Shown in pieces: positions 44,330 through 56,744 of a stretch of 64,000 nucleotides of DNA. Both the position numbers and the translations under genes were made by a program. The stretch is from Gigaspora margarita. Its lineage: Eukaryota; Glomeromycota; Glomeromycetes; Diversisporales; Gigasporaceae. The DNA lies in NCBI GenBank assembly GCA_009809945.1, contig WTPW01000422.1:154657-218656 (forward strand), in the 5' to 3' direction. How positions within the stretch are numbered: position 1 is the first letter of the stretch; every line of letters begins with the position of its first letter. Below the pieces are notes generated by a model. It was given only the letters and a program-made list of their open reading frames with translations, was not told the DNA's origin and made no database searches.

Positions 44330-45299
44330 AAGGGTGTGGCAACTTAGAGAAGTTGGTAAGTTGTCACCCCCAAGTGGCAGGTCTAGGGTTCAAATCCCAC
44401 TGGCAACGCTTTGAAAAATAGGCCTGTATTCCAGTAACTGTTTTTCATCGATCAGTTGGGTGCACTACCTGTAGTCCTTGGTATACTATCTCGAATAGGA
44501 GCCTTCGGGTGCACAAAATCTAGGGAACCAGAGAAATGAAAACCCATTTGGCAAGCCCTAAGTAAGGAGGTAGCAAAGATTTTTGACAGTACTACCAAAG
44601 CCAGAATATTGGAAACCAGAGTCAGTGAATCAGACAACAAGACTCTCGAGAAAGGGGTCCACCAACCTGGCTGCTGAAGTCGCACTAGAGGAAAAGGACC
44701 TACGTTTCAGCAGTAGATACCAAGGGAAGAAAGCCATATCAACCCTTCTGGGCTAACTGGTTTGGAAGTTTGTGGATCTGGTGTAAGGAGTGATAGGATG
44801 GTGGGGTGGGTGCTGGGATTGGAGCGAACCTTGCAAAGGCAAAAAAAGGTAATAGTAGCAGTTTGGGCTAATTCTCGAACTGCAAGTAGTCTGTCTCAGT
44901 AGATTCATAAGTTACTGAAGTGTAGATAATATCTGTGTGGGACAGGAACTGCTTTACCAAGTGTGCTGTGAGGATAAATTAGTTCTAAGGGGATTTCATA
45001 AGCATCCAGGACTAACCTTGACTGACTAATGTAACAGAGGATTGCACCAGTGATACAAGTAGGATTGATAGGTAAAGCAGCGACCAGAGGGTTTAAATAG
45101 GCAACCCTCTAGTTGGGTTGTAGGTATAGCAACTAGTGTAGAACCTTCAGGCAGACTACTTAAATTAGACAACCAAAAGTTGTACATGTGGCTAGTTGTA
45201 TCCTCATCAATGTAACAAATGTCAGGTGCCCAAAGAGGCACTCTTGATCTGTTTGCTTGAATAAAACCTTTCCCCAATGTGGTAAATTTGACACAAAAA
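44330..45299 (+). mobile_element. tRNA-headed retroposon (long SINE), copy 3
   Basis: The head resembles a tRNA with a long variable arm: AGAAGTTGGTAAGTTGTC (A-box region) and GGTTCAAATCCC (B-box, about 44390-44401). The perfect 18-bp duplication AAATTAAACAGTTACTAG lies at 44312-44329 and 45300-45317 and follows a short A-run. The approximately 970-bp body is clearly GC-richer than its flanks and does not share obvious sequence with copies 1 and 2, so it is a separate family. Open frames inside (44452-44685, 45026-45351) have no domain support. Confidence 0.85.
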
Positions 45300-45539
45300 A
45301 AATTAAACAGTTACTAGTATCATCATATACTTTTAATTGTTGCTTTTTCATAATTGCAAATTGCCAAAAATCTTCTTTGTTAAGTTTTTTTAAAAAACAT
45401 CTTTTGATTTAGATAAATCACAGTAACAAGTAAGGTTATACAAAGTGTTTACTGCCTAAAGTTGCTCTAGTTACATACTATTTTTAAAAAAAGTGGATAT
45501 AGGATAACAGTGCATAGAGCCTAAAGGAGATATATTAAT

Positions 45540-48500
45540 GCTAATACCTATCATAAATGATAGAAGGCTTCAAAGGATACAGAGCATATAGACAAAACCA
45601 GTAATTATTACAAAAAGCAGCAGATGTAGAGAATATTGCAAAGGAACTTTCTATACATGCCCCAAAGTATCCAAAGTGGAGAACCCCAATTTCAAGAATA
45701 AAATAGAAGTCTTCAAATCTATTGCCCAAGAATATTTTACAAAAGACTTGGATAACAAAATGCAAAAGACCAATTGGACTAGTAATTCCAAATCGATGAA
45801 CTAGAAAGCAGAAAGTGATAATGGAGTAAGTAATACCAAATACTTCTATGAGAATTATGAAAGGAATAACTTAAGGTATTCAAGTGAAAAATATGAATAG
45901 AAACTTACTGATAGCTTTCTAGAACAAGAAAGGCTATAGAAAGCCCTACTAAATTAGTGCAAGAATTATGGCAAGGTTAACCTGGAGAGGGCTAAGCAAC
46001 TCTATTATAGCCACTCTTTCAAACTGTAATAAAGAGACAGAGCTACAATTTATGAAAATTGATAAAGCATACTTTATCAATATACCTTGATGGGAAGACC
46101 CAGTTACTAGCTTAGAATTTGAAAAAAAATTGGTTCTGAAACCTTTATCTAAGAAAATTTTTTCTTCATCTGGAATAAAGCCAAATAAAATTGTAGCACT
46201 AGCAAAGACTTGTGCCTAACATGAATATCAACTCTGATGAATGAGTACAACTTTTCAATGAGTATATCAATTGGAAGACCTATGATAGTATATAGAAAGA
46301 GAGAAAAATATTAGATAAACAAGGAATCAAATACAGGAAAACCAATTATATGTATATATAACATCATAAAAAAAAAAAAAAAAAAAAAAAAAACAAACAG
46401 ACCTGATAATAGAGCATAGTTAATTGGGATAAGATAGATGAGTTGTGGGACCCTATTTACAAGAATAAGTAAATTATTAGATAAAAGCTATAAGTGGAAT
46501 CAAGAAAACAAAGTAGCCAAACAAAATTAATACCTACTCAGAACCAAAACAGATTTGACAATGCACTACTAAGAAAAGATGAGAAATGGCAAAAGAAAAA
46601 TTAAAAGTCTAGTTAAAGAAAGACAAGCTACCTATAATTACTCAGAAAACTTGCACATATGTTACAGGCTTATAAGAAGAGCCAGAAATAGTATTTAAGA
46701 AAATATACACAAGGGTGGATATTGCTATCAAAATGGAATTGCCATTGAAAAAGATGAACAGGGGAAAACTAAAGAAATATACTTAAAATTCTAAAATCTG
46801 ACAAAAAATCAAATCCAGTCCAGGTTGTTAGTATTCTGGTATAAAGAAGCATATACAACTTATATTCAACTAGAACAAACACAGAAGAAAACCATTGAGC
46901 CCCAAAAGTCTACTCTTAAGACTATTGTATGATCACTATAGGATTTTTTTTTCTAATGTACAAGCTAAAATGTGCTGGCAAGAAAACATATTTTAAATGC
47001 CAATGAGGGCTGAGAAATAAACTAAAAATTAGAAAGAGGAAATAAAAGAACTTTAAACCAGCTTGAAAAGAAAAATAATACAAGTATCAAAGGCTTGGGT
47101 ATGAACTGGTTATTATTAAATCAACTATAAAATTAGCGCTAGCTACCTTAAGTATTGAACAATTATCTGCTATATGAGAAAAAGAAAGACATATACACTC
47201 AATAGAAACAATTATTTGATCCAATTTGGTATCTTATACCACATGTGATCGATCAAAAAAATTTGCAACCAAGCCTTGATCAGCAAAATTGGCCTGAAAC
47301 AAATCCAAAGTTATATGCTCTATAGCTTCTGACCAAATCATGGATGAATCTATAAGTCAAAGTTGAGATATTAAAGGAATTAAAACAATACTTAAACCTG
47401 ATATAAAACTCAATCCAGTTCAGGTTGTCAGTATCCTGGCAAGAAATCAAACTAAAGAACACAAATATAAAGCATTTGATTAAAAGTTTAAAGAATGAAG
47501 CCATGTTAATATTCTGCTTTAAAAACATACCTGCAGTACTGGAAATATCCCTCTTTCAATACTCTGTAATAAAAACAACTAAAAAAACAAAGTAAATTTT
47601 TTCAAGTTAAAAATGGAAATTTATATAAGAAAACAAAAAACAAAGTGGCAAAGTTTTAAAAGTCTTACCAGAAGAGAAACTTGGTACTATATTCACCTTA
47701 GCCCATGATTACCCGATAGGAGCTTATTTGGAAAAGAAATTATGTTTAACAAAATTCAGGACTATTACTATTGGCTCCAAATATATAAGACATATGCAAG
47801 TATGTTAAAATGAGTGAGAAATATCAAACATATAGCAATAAAAAGACAAAGAAATTACTGCATTCTATATTCATTAAAGCCCCATTTCATAGAATAGGGA
47901 TTGATATAGTCAGCCTGCTGTCTCTTACATCATGCTCTAACAAATATATTGTAGTAGCAACAAACTATATAACCAAATAGCCTAAGGCTCATACAATCTA
48001 TAGAGTGAATACAAAGGAGGTAGCTCAGTTTATCTATAAAGACTTAGCATATAAACAAAGGTGCCCTAGTATAATATTATCAAATCAGAGCTTCACTTTC
48101 AAAATCATATTGTAGATAAGCTTCTTGTAGCTTTGAATACTTAGTACTACTGCTCCACTTTCTACTATCTACAAACCAACAAACTGGTAGAGCATTTTAA
48201 TAGAATGCTATGCAACTCAATAACCAAATTGGTCAACAATGTAACAGATTGGGGCCTGCTAATCCTATTAATCTTATTTGTCTACTATACTGTGAAGTAG
48301 GCTATAACTAAAGAAACTCTGTTTTATTTAGTATATGGTAGACAGGCCTATTTACCCTTATATCCAAGTGAATCTGAAAATATATTGAATAGAACAATTA
48401 TATAGTAATTATATAAGATCAACCATAATCTGCCTGAAGCCCACAATAATAAATTAGTAAAGAGGTAGCAGAAACAAAAGAAAAGACATGATTGACAAAT

Positions 48501-48760
48501 TAAAGCTACAATCAATTTTGAAATCAGCAAGAAAGTTCTCATAATAGATGCTAGAAAATTAGACACTTATAGCTATAAACTAATACCTAAATGGAAAGAA
48601 CTATATTACATCTATGCTATCTCTAAAATGGGCATATAAGCTATAAGAACTGGGCAGAAAAGTACTTGCATTATTCATAAATAAAAGCCTGCTAAAGCCC
48701 TTTCATAAACAAAAATACAAAAGCCACGGTGCAGACCTTCTAATTTTTTTTAACTAAAAT
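45540..48760 (+). pseudogene. Second Ty3/gypsy retrotransposon remnant, with integrase
   Basis: The 5' part (45.5-47.6 kb) is too decayed to assign, though gag-like frames are hinted at. From about 47690 the integrase is readable: DYYYWLQIYKTYASMLK at about 47760; APFHRIGIDIVSLLSLTSCS about 47880 with the first catalytic Asp; KYIVVATNYITK-stop-PKAHT about 47945; EVAQFIYKDLAYKQRCPSII about 48020; LSNQSFTF where the second Asp has become Asn; EHFNRMLCNSITKLVNN about 48190; TKETLFYLVYGRQAYLPLYP about 48310. The stop after ITK is a TAG at 47978-47980 in place of a Trp conserved in the family. A C-terminal region follows to about 48700. A 25-bp A-run lies near 46370. LTRs were not resolved. Confidence 0.75.
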
Positions 48761-48957
48761 AGGTAATAACTCTATGATTCAACATATCCAATTTGACCAA
48801 TTGAAGTAAATCCTATACCACAACCTTATGAAAATGATCAAGATAATATTATAAAGATTTAATGATTTACTACTATCTTATAAGGACTATAAGGAAAAGA
48901 AACAGAATTGAAAATCTTGTTTATACCTATTATTTGGGTTCTATCTTGGATATCATA

Positions 48958-49138
48958 CCAGGACTCTGAAATATACATAAATAGGACAGGTATTAGTTTG
49001 CTTATTTTTGGGGTTTTTATACAAATCTTTTTTATTTTTAGTATTTTTGTTTATTTTGAGATTTTTTTGCAGATCTTTCTATTTTTAGTAATTTTATAAT
49101 TAACCTAACCTATTTATATATATTTTAGGATTCTGTCA
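48958..49138. repeat. About 180-bp repeat with inverted ends
   Basis: Left: GGACTCTGAAATATACATAA; right, reverse-complemented: AGAATCCTAAAATATATATA, both followed by ATAGG-AGGT. Partial relatives are at 28970 and 40985. T-rich interior. Confidence 0.6.
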
Positions 49139-49254
49139 TGCCCCAAGACTAACTCCAATCTGTCTAGTGCATAGTATCCCACCATTACTACATTACGGCT
49201 ATTCAAATATATTATATCTTCGAACATTATAGTATAGAGCAAATGTACCGCTTT

Positions 49255-49510
49255 ACATTTACTTACCATCAGAAAATTTTATATATTGATATTGATCAAT
49301 ATATAACACTTAATTGTTTTATATCGATTATAAAATATCATTATATATCAATTAATTGGATAAAAATTGATATATATCTAAATCGATATATATCATTTTC
49401 TATATTAAATTGTTTTATATCTATAAATTAATTATAATCAGAATTATTTGAAACGATATATAACAATTAACAGATCTTTAATGATTACATAATGTTTTGA
49501 CCATCACCAG
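49255..49510. repeat. Long inverted repeat, right copy
   Basis: Reverse complement of 10-250 with scattered changes. It ends CATAATGTTTTGACCATCACC next to an A-run and then the assembly gap. Confidence 0.8.
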
Positions 49511-49531
49511 ATAAAAAAAAAAAAAAAAAAA

Positions 49532-50249
49532 NNNNNNNNNNNNNNNNNNNNNNNNNNNNNNNNNNNNNNNNNNNNNNNNNNNNNNNNNNNNNNNNNNNNN
49601 NNNNNNNNNNNNNNNNNNNNNNNNNNNNNNNNNNNNNNNNNNNNNNNNNNNNNNNNNNNNNNNNNNNNNNNNNNNNNNNNNNNNNNNNNNNNNNNNNNNN
49701 NNNNNNNNNNNNNNNNNNNNNNNNNNNNNNNNNNNNNNNNNNNNNNNNNNNNNNNNNNNNNNNNNNNNNNNNNNNNNNNNNNNNNNNNNNNNNNNNNNNN
49801 NNNNNNNNNNNNNNNNNNNNNNNNNNNNNNNNNNNNNNNNNNNNNNNNNNNNNNNNNNNNNNNNNNNNNNNNNNNNNNNNNNNNNNNNNNNNNNNNNNNN
49901 NNNNNNNNNNNNNNNNNNNNNNNNNNNNNNNNNNNNNNNNNNNNNNNNNNNNNNNNNNNNNNNNNNNNNNNNNNNNNNNNNNNNNNNNNNNNNNNNNNNN
50001 NNNNNNNNNNNNNNNNNNNNNNNNNNNNNNNNNNNNNNNNNNNNNNNNNNNNNNNNNNNNNNNNNNNNNNNNNNNNNNNNNNNNNNNNNNNNNNNNNNNN
50101 NNNNNNNNNNNNNNNNNNNNNNNNNNNNNNNNNNNNNNNNNNNNNNNNNNNNNNNNNNNNNNNNNNNNNNNNNNNNNNNNNNNNNNNNNNNNNNNNNNNN
50201 NNNNNNNNNNNNNNNNNNNNNNNNNNNNNNNNNNNNNNNNNNNNNNNNN
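49532..50249. other. Assembly gap (Ns)
   Basis: 718 unknown bases flanked by a poly(A) run on the left and a T-rich run on the right. Apparent open frames across it are artefacts. Confidence 0.95.
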
Positions 50250-50975
50250 TTTATTTTTTTTAATATTCTGGCAATTTGTGAGAAAAATAACATAGGTTTT
50301 TTGACACTTTGCAAGCAAACCCAGACTTTTCCGCCACTTTGCAAGAATATATACAACTTGGTTTTAGCAATTTCTATCATGATCTCTACATTAGAGAAAT
50401 GGAGATTTGGGGTTTTATTTTTTTTTATTTAGTTTGCTTACATTCTGTTTTTTTGTTTGTTTTCTTTTTACTTATTTCTTTAATTTTTATTTTTTTATTA
50501 TTCCAGTACATTGCGAAAACCTTCAACAATTTCTAAATTATAAGAAACGAACTCTTACTTTAGGAAAATAGAGATTTGAAGCTTTGTTTTTTTTTATTTA
50601 GTTTGCTTACATTTTTGTTTTTTGTTTGCTTTCTTTTTTTTTTTACTTATTTTTTAATTTTATTTTATTTTATTTATTTCTTACTTTCTTCAAAACTTTG
50701 CAAAAAAACAACCTAACTTTTCTGGCACTTTACAAGAACACCAATTCTAACTTCTTTGGCACTTTGTAAGAAGTAGCAAATATAAGTGAATATAAGCGAA
50801 TATAATAGTTAAACCAAAAAAAGGAAATAATAGCTAACTGCAAAGTGAGAAATTAAGTAAATTAGATGTGAAAGTAGTTGTTTTTATTTTTTTTGTTATT
50901 TTTTTTCAGTTTTTTTTTTAAAAACCTGTAAAATGTTTAAAAATTTGCAAAAAGCATAATTATGTGAATATAATA
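50250..50975. repeat. T-rich region with a direct repeat of about 170-bp period
   Basis: GAGATTTGGGGTTTTATTTT at about 50402 and GAGATTTGAAGCTTTGTTTT at about 50572 start two copies that both continue into ATTTAGTTTGCTTACATT. A TTTTCTGGCACTTTACAAG-type word recurs three to four times. No gene. Confidence 0.65.
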
Positions 50976-51015
50976 AGGGAACCACTATTTACACTATGAT
51001 AAACACTAATTGCAC

Positions 51016-54000
51016 TAGTAATTTTGGCTGATATACAAAAAATCAGTTAAAGCAAAATTTTCAGCTTAGCTGGTCAATTTTTTCAAAATTGGCTAATCGA
51101 TTTTTACTGGCAAAAATAAAAAATATAATTTATTTAAAAAAATGACTATAACATCAAATACAGTATATGCTATGTATTGTTCATACACTTCATAGTAATA
51201 TTATTGAGTTCGATATATAGAAAATTAGCACAAAGAAACAATAGAATTTATTATAAATAATGTATCACAGTAGTTAAAGTGACTACTATAAATTGCTGTA
51301 TACAAAACCCTAGTCTTGTAAAGATAAGTATTATGCCTCAACAAGCAAAGCTATAGAGCTATTTCTTTTCTGAATATGAAATATTATATAGCTCTATATA
51401 GTATAGCATATCGCACACTCCATTGAATCATGATTTTTAATTTTATCCATATAACAATAAAGGGCAAACTCTGTGCCCAAAAATAGGTTAGTTAACTTAG
51501 AAAGTATGTCATACCAATCATAAAATTATCAAAATAATAATAGGTAACTTATCTGGGAATAGACCAATGTAGTTGTGCATTTCAATTGTCTTGAAAAAAT
51601 TTTTTTGCTTTAACTTGCCTGAAAAAGGTTAGTAAAATTTGAATATTAAAATTTTTTAAAATTTTTATGTTTGTCCTGATCTTGTTTCAATTGCTAATGA
51701 ATAGCATTAGCTGACGAGAATATGTATCATTTCATTAGCAATTACTTGAATAATGTTTAACAATGATTATAATCATCAGTCATTGTTATATTAATAATCA
51801 TGCTGCGTGATGGGGTGTTCGGTGAAGTGATTTAGTGATTATCGATAAATGATACATAAGAATATCCACTGTGTACATGCGAAAAAAAGTACTTTTTTAT
51901 TAAAATATGGATAAAAGAAAATTATTAAAGAAATTTTCTATTTACCTATTACTCAACATAATTATAAAAATTCAGACCCGATTGAATTTTTTATCTTTTT
52001 TAATTTAGAGTCATTAAAAGATTAATAACAAAAAAAAAACAATCATATTTAAACATAAACAATTGCATATATGCAATGAATATTGTTACGTGACTATTTA
52101 GCAATAGTTTATATAAGTATAATTTTATTTTTATTCAAGCCAAACAAGCGACCTTATGCAAGGCATATAATTGGAAAATTAAAAAAATATTCATTTACTT
52201 TAAAATCAAATATAAAAAAGAAAACAATTATACCTCTCAAATAAATTTCGTAAAAATGTCACTACAAAACTTTTTAAATGAAGATGTGTATTTAGATGAA
52301 TCGTATTTGCAACCAGACAAAGAAACATACTTAATATCAGATAATGAATTACCCTTATATTCTAATGAGCAAACATCTTTAGATGAAGAGCCATATTTAT
52401 CATTAGATGACGAACTTTCTATAAATAATAAAGTTTCATTAGAAAATTCTTTGAATAGCATACCTTTTTTAAATGACGAATCACCTAATGTATTTACTCA
52501 AAATACCAAATGAAAAATTAGTAATTCATGAAATTTCAATACTAAAAAAAGGCCTAAACCAGGAAAGAGTTAGGTATAGAAACATATAAAAAAAGACAAA
52601 GTTGGTAAAAAAATTAAATGCAATGTATAGATCAGTGATGAGGATAAAGAGTGACAATGTTCAAGTGTCTTTGAATTAACAACCAGTACAACAAATTTAG
52701 CTGCACATCTTCAAACCAAACACAGATTAGATAAAAATGGACCTTTATTTCCACTAAGTAGTGTACAAGAAATGACCCAATCACAGCCTATACAATCAGA
52801 TCCATCGCAATATACTCTGCCAGAATTATTAACTCGTAGAATACCATTATCAGAAAAAAAACAAAACAGAATTACCTCCCGAATATTAGCATGGATTATT
52901 GACGATATGCAACCATTTAATATTTTGAAAAATGATCAACTTCATGATCTTTTATATGAAGCAGAGCCACAGTTTTTATTTCCAGGTTATGATATGTTCA
53001 GACAAAAAATGCACAAGGCAATAAACTATACTGAAAATGGTTTAAAAAATTTAATTGACAACACATTAGAATCGTTTGCATTCACTACAGACTTATGGAC
53101 TCAAAATCACAAACCATATATTGAAATTACGGCCTATTGGTTCTCTTCTGAGTTTAAAATGCACAAAGCTTTACTTACAATTGAAAGTTTTCCATATCCA
53201 CATACATCCAAACATATTGAAGATTGTTTACGAAAAGAGTTAGCAAAATAGAGCTTAAGCGACAAATGTGTAGCAGAAGTAACTAATAATGCCAGCTCAA
53301 TGGTAAAAGCATTAAATGATCTTGGGACCTTACATGTACGATGTACAGCTCACACAATCCAACTTGGGGTTACAGACGGTTTAAAATATGCTACTGACGT
53401 GATTAATCGTGCAAAAGCTCTAAATGCATTTGTTGCTAAAAAAGATAAATTTAGAGAAAGGTTATGATTGGTACAGGTTGAAATAGCTAAAGAAAAAGAT
53501 CTATTACAGAATAATAAAGATATTTCAGTTATTGATCCGATTTCAAATGATACTGTGACCAGGTGGAACTCAACTTATTTGTTGTTAAAACGTTTACTTT
53601 CTCTTTATGAAGCTATAAAAAGGTTAAAAATGATCTTGCAAAAAATAAAGAAAGAAGTATTAGAAATCATGCCAAAATGTTAGAAAATTTGCTTCTTAAT
53701 GAAGAAGAATTGTTAGAAATCCAGGAGTTAGTTGAGTTGCTAGGCCCTTTTGTGAATGTTACAACTATAGTAAGTGGAGATCATTATCCTACCTTTTCAA
53801 TGATGTTACCTCTAATTAAAAGATTACAAGAGCATCTATTTCAAAAGGAAGCAACTCTTAAACATTCAATTGTTCGTGATGTGCGTAAAGAGATAGAGCT
53901 TTCATTTGGGAACCGCTGGGATGAACCAGAAGCAGCTGGGTACATCGCTGCTATTCTTGACCCAAGATTTAAAGATCTAAACTTTGAGCCAGAAAAGTTA

Positions 54001-54954
54001 GAGATAATAAAAGATGAATTAAAATGCAGAATGAAAAGTGCAAAAAATATATACTCAACAACACCTTCTATTGAAAATAATCCATCTTCCTTATTATTCA
54101 ATTCACTCTTTGAAGAAACTTCTCAGCCTATTTGTCCTATTGAATCTGAATTAAAGATATGTTTTGATATGCCCCGAATGATAAAATATGATCTTTCTGA
54201 TCCTCTCTATAAAAAACATAACCCATTAGTTTTTTGGTGAAATAATAAACTAACCCTTCCTCTAATGGCACAGCAAGCATAAATGTTTTTAGCAATTCTG
54301 AAAACCTCAGTCCCATCAGAACACCTCTTTTCTGATGCCAGAAATGTTATAACTGATAAACGAAATTATCTCCATCCCAACACGGTTCATGACCTACTTT
54401 TTCTGAAAGAAAACCAGCATTGTTTTAATTCCTACTCCGATTTAAGTTAGTATTGAAAAAATATGTAGCTTTTAATAAAGCCATGGATCGATAAATAACA
54501 ATGGGCGAACACAATAATATTATATAGAATTTGAGAAATTAATAAACATTATGCTTTATTGTTAAATAAATAAACTATATAGAGTTTAGCGAGTATTAAA
54601 AGAACATTATACAAAATAAAAACTATTTTAAATCTAGTTCAGATCTGCTTGAGTTTTACTTTGAAATGTTAAGTTTTCTTTTCAAGAGGAAATTTTTTGT
54701 TGCACATATAGTTTAACTAGGGTTCACAAAATTAATAACTAATTTAATTAAATAAAAAATATATAAAAAAAATCAAATATACATATCTGATAAATTTTTT
54801 AAAAAAAAGTTCACATCGCGTCTGCAGATTTTGCAATTGTACGTGATTTTCATATGTTTTTATCACCTGACCTGATATTCGGCTAAGCCGACTAAGCCGA
54901 TCAAAATTTATTGACTTGGTCTAGTCGAAAAATTTTAATCAGCCAAAATCACTA
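51016..54954 (+). mobile_element. Full-length hAT transposon (3939 bp)
   Basis: Terminal inverted repeats TAGTAATTTTGGCTGAT (left) and TAGTGATTTTGGCTGAT (right, reverse complement) match at 16 of 17 positions. A perfect 8-bp duplication AATTGCAC lies at 51008-51015 and 54955-54962. It carries one transposase gene in plus orientation (52256-54450). The intact duplication and ends indicate relatively recent insertion, yet the gene already has several stops. Confidence 0.95.
52256..54450 (+). pseudogene. hAT transposase, nearly complete, with several stops
   Basis: Order: acidic N-terminus (open frame 52256-52513); BED-type zinc finger about 52600-52735 (CSSVFELTTSTTNLAAHLQT then KH, with the preceding Trp positions now TAG and TGA); the LESFAFTTDLWTQNHKPYIE block about 53068 with a catalytic Asp; VTNNASSMVKAL about 53280 where Asp of the family's DN motif reads Asn; RCTAHTIQLGV about 53340; TRWNSTYLLLKRLLS about 53560; AGYIAAILDPRFKD about 53935; C-terminal dimerisation domain TSVPSEHLFSDARNVITDKR about 54310 followed by NYLHPNTV. 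A frame change occurs near 53677. Stops at 53249-53251 (TAG), 53466 (TGA) and 54238-54240 (TGA) lie at places where Trp is usual or plausible. As written it would not be functional. Confidence 0.9.
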
Positions 54955-56108
54955 AATTGCACCATGGATTTTGTGTAACAGTAAATCCTTTTCTATTCGC
55001 ACCATGCAGATTATTTGATTTATTGCTTAAATTAAAAACTTTTATTAATATTATCTTTATGAGTTCTTGACCAAATTCAATAAAAATTTTTTTATTTAAA
55101 TTCTAAGAATTTATAGAATTAAAATAAAAAAATTTTCATCGAATTTGGTCAAGAACTTGTAGAGATATCTTCGATGAAATTCCTGTAAACAATTTTGGCA
55201 CAGCTTCTTTGTTATATATATTTTTAGAAGTAGAAAAGTTTTATTAAAAATATCACTGCGAGTTTTTGACCAAATTCAATAAAATTTTTTTATTTTAATT
55301 ATACAGATCTGTACAATAAAATAAAAAAATTTTCATTGAATTTGGTCAAGAACTCGTAGAGATAACTTCGATAAAAATTTTGTAAACAATTTTGGTGCAA
55401 CTTTGTAATCACGATTTTGGAAATGAAACAAAACTTTCATCGAAGATATCTCTATGAGTTCTTGACCAAATTTCGATAAAAATTTTTTTATTTTAATTCT
55501 ACTAATTCATAGAATTAAATAAAAAATTTCCATCGAGTTTTTGATCAAAAACTCATAGAGATATCTTTGATGAAAGGTTTTTTATTTCCAAAAACTTGAT
55601 CACAATAAACTGTACCAAAATTGTTTACAAGAACTTTCATCAAAGATATCTCTACGAGTTCTTGACCAAATTCGATGAAAATTTTTTTATTTTAATTCTA
55701 CAAATCCATAGAATTTAAATAAAAAACTTTTAATCGAATTTGGTCAAGAACTCATAGAAATATCTTTGATTAAATTTTTTTTCATTTCCAAAAACGTGAT
55801 TACAAAGAAGCTGCGCCAAAATTGTTTACAAGAACTTTTATTGAAGATATCTCTACGAGTTCTTGACCAAATTCGATAAAAATTTTTTTATTTTAATTCT
55901 ACAGATCTGTATAATTAAAATAAACAAATTATTGAATTTGGCCAAGAACTCGCAGAGATATCTTAAATAAAAGTTTTTACTTCTAAAAATGTATGCAACA
56001 AAGAAGCTGCGCCAAAATTGTTTACAGGAACTTTCATCGAAGATATCTCTACGAGTTCTTGACCATATTTGATAAAAATTTTTTTATTTAAATTCTACAA
56101 ATCCATAG

Positions 56109-56569
56109 ACTGTGGTTACTTACCAATGATTGATCTTGGAACATTGTGATTCATAATTTTCAATTTCTGGTTACTACTAGTTACTATCAGAATTCAAATA
56201 AAGATCTAACCAATGAAGAGTCCATGATGTCATAAAAGAAACTTTGATTCAAATCCAATTTTTGAATCCTATAACCTATACAAGATAAGACTTAGTCAAT
56301 TAGTATAGAATGATTACCAAATACAAGAAGACCAATAAGCAGCAAGATACTTAGCTTAACCCAATTCTAAGACCCTCTGAACTCTATAACCTGAACCAAG
56401 TTTTTCATGACTCTTTTTGTCTACCATCTCAAGGTTCAGAAATCTTGAGTACTTGATTAAGTTAACTTAGTTAGTATTAGTAATATAGAGTGATTTTAGT
56501 TAGAAATAGAGTATTATTTTTTTCTATTCTCAACATACTGCAGTAATATAATTATTATAATTTTAATTG
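56109..56569. other. Spacer without recognised features
   Basis: Less AT-rich than most of the window, with no usable open frame or repeat boundary. The CTTGGTACTTGATT-like words suggest unique sequence. Confidence 0.4.
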
Positions 56570-56578
56570 TTATTGTTA

Positions 56579-56730
56579 GGGTAGAGACATTTATCAGGTG
56601 ATTTTTACTTCTTAAGACCCTTACCCCCCCTACCTGACAAATATTAACCAATGAAAATTTAATTTCTAATAGCACCTGATTTTCTTCAGCCCCCCCCCCC
56701 TAGAAAATCACCTGATAAATGTCTCTACCC
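56579..56730. mobile_element. MULE-type MITE (152 bp)
   Basis: Inverted ends GGGTAGAGACATTTATCAGG (left) and the identical sequence as the reverse complement of the right, continuing to about 27 bp. The perfect 9-bp duplication TTATTGTTA lies at 56570-56578 and 56731-56739. Nine bases is the usual MULE duplication length. C-rich runs fill the interior. Confidence 0.92.
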
Positions 56731-56744
56731 TTATTGTTAGGGCC

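Larger units (their letters stand above)
50980..56108. mobile_element. Second palindromic-module foldback element, split by hAT and truncated
   Basis: The left end GGGAACCACTATTTACACTA matches the terminal repeat of the element at 41143-43490. The hAT element (51016-54954) interrupts it after AATTGCAC. It resumes at 54955 with ACCATGGATTTTGTGTAACA and about seven palindromic modules, and stops abruptly within a module at about 56108 before unrelated sequence, so the right terminal repeat is missing. Confidence 0.85.

Noticed and set aside
45026..45351. Overlapping small open frames on the minus strand
   Set aside because: They lie inside the tRNA-headed retroposon, overlap each other in two frames and have no domain or splice support.
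10..49510. Giant Polinton/Maverick or Starship-type element bounded by the inverted repeats
   Set aside because: No protein-primed polymerase, packaging ATPase, tyrosine recombinase or captain gene is visible, and the content is a mosaic of independently bounded insertions.
49478..50380. Two long open frames of about 300 codons on the minus strand
   Set aside because: They consist almost entirely of Ns from the assembly gap.
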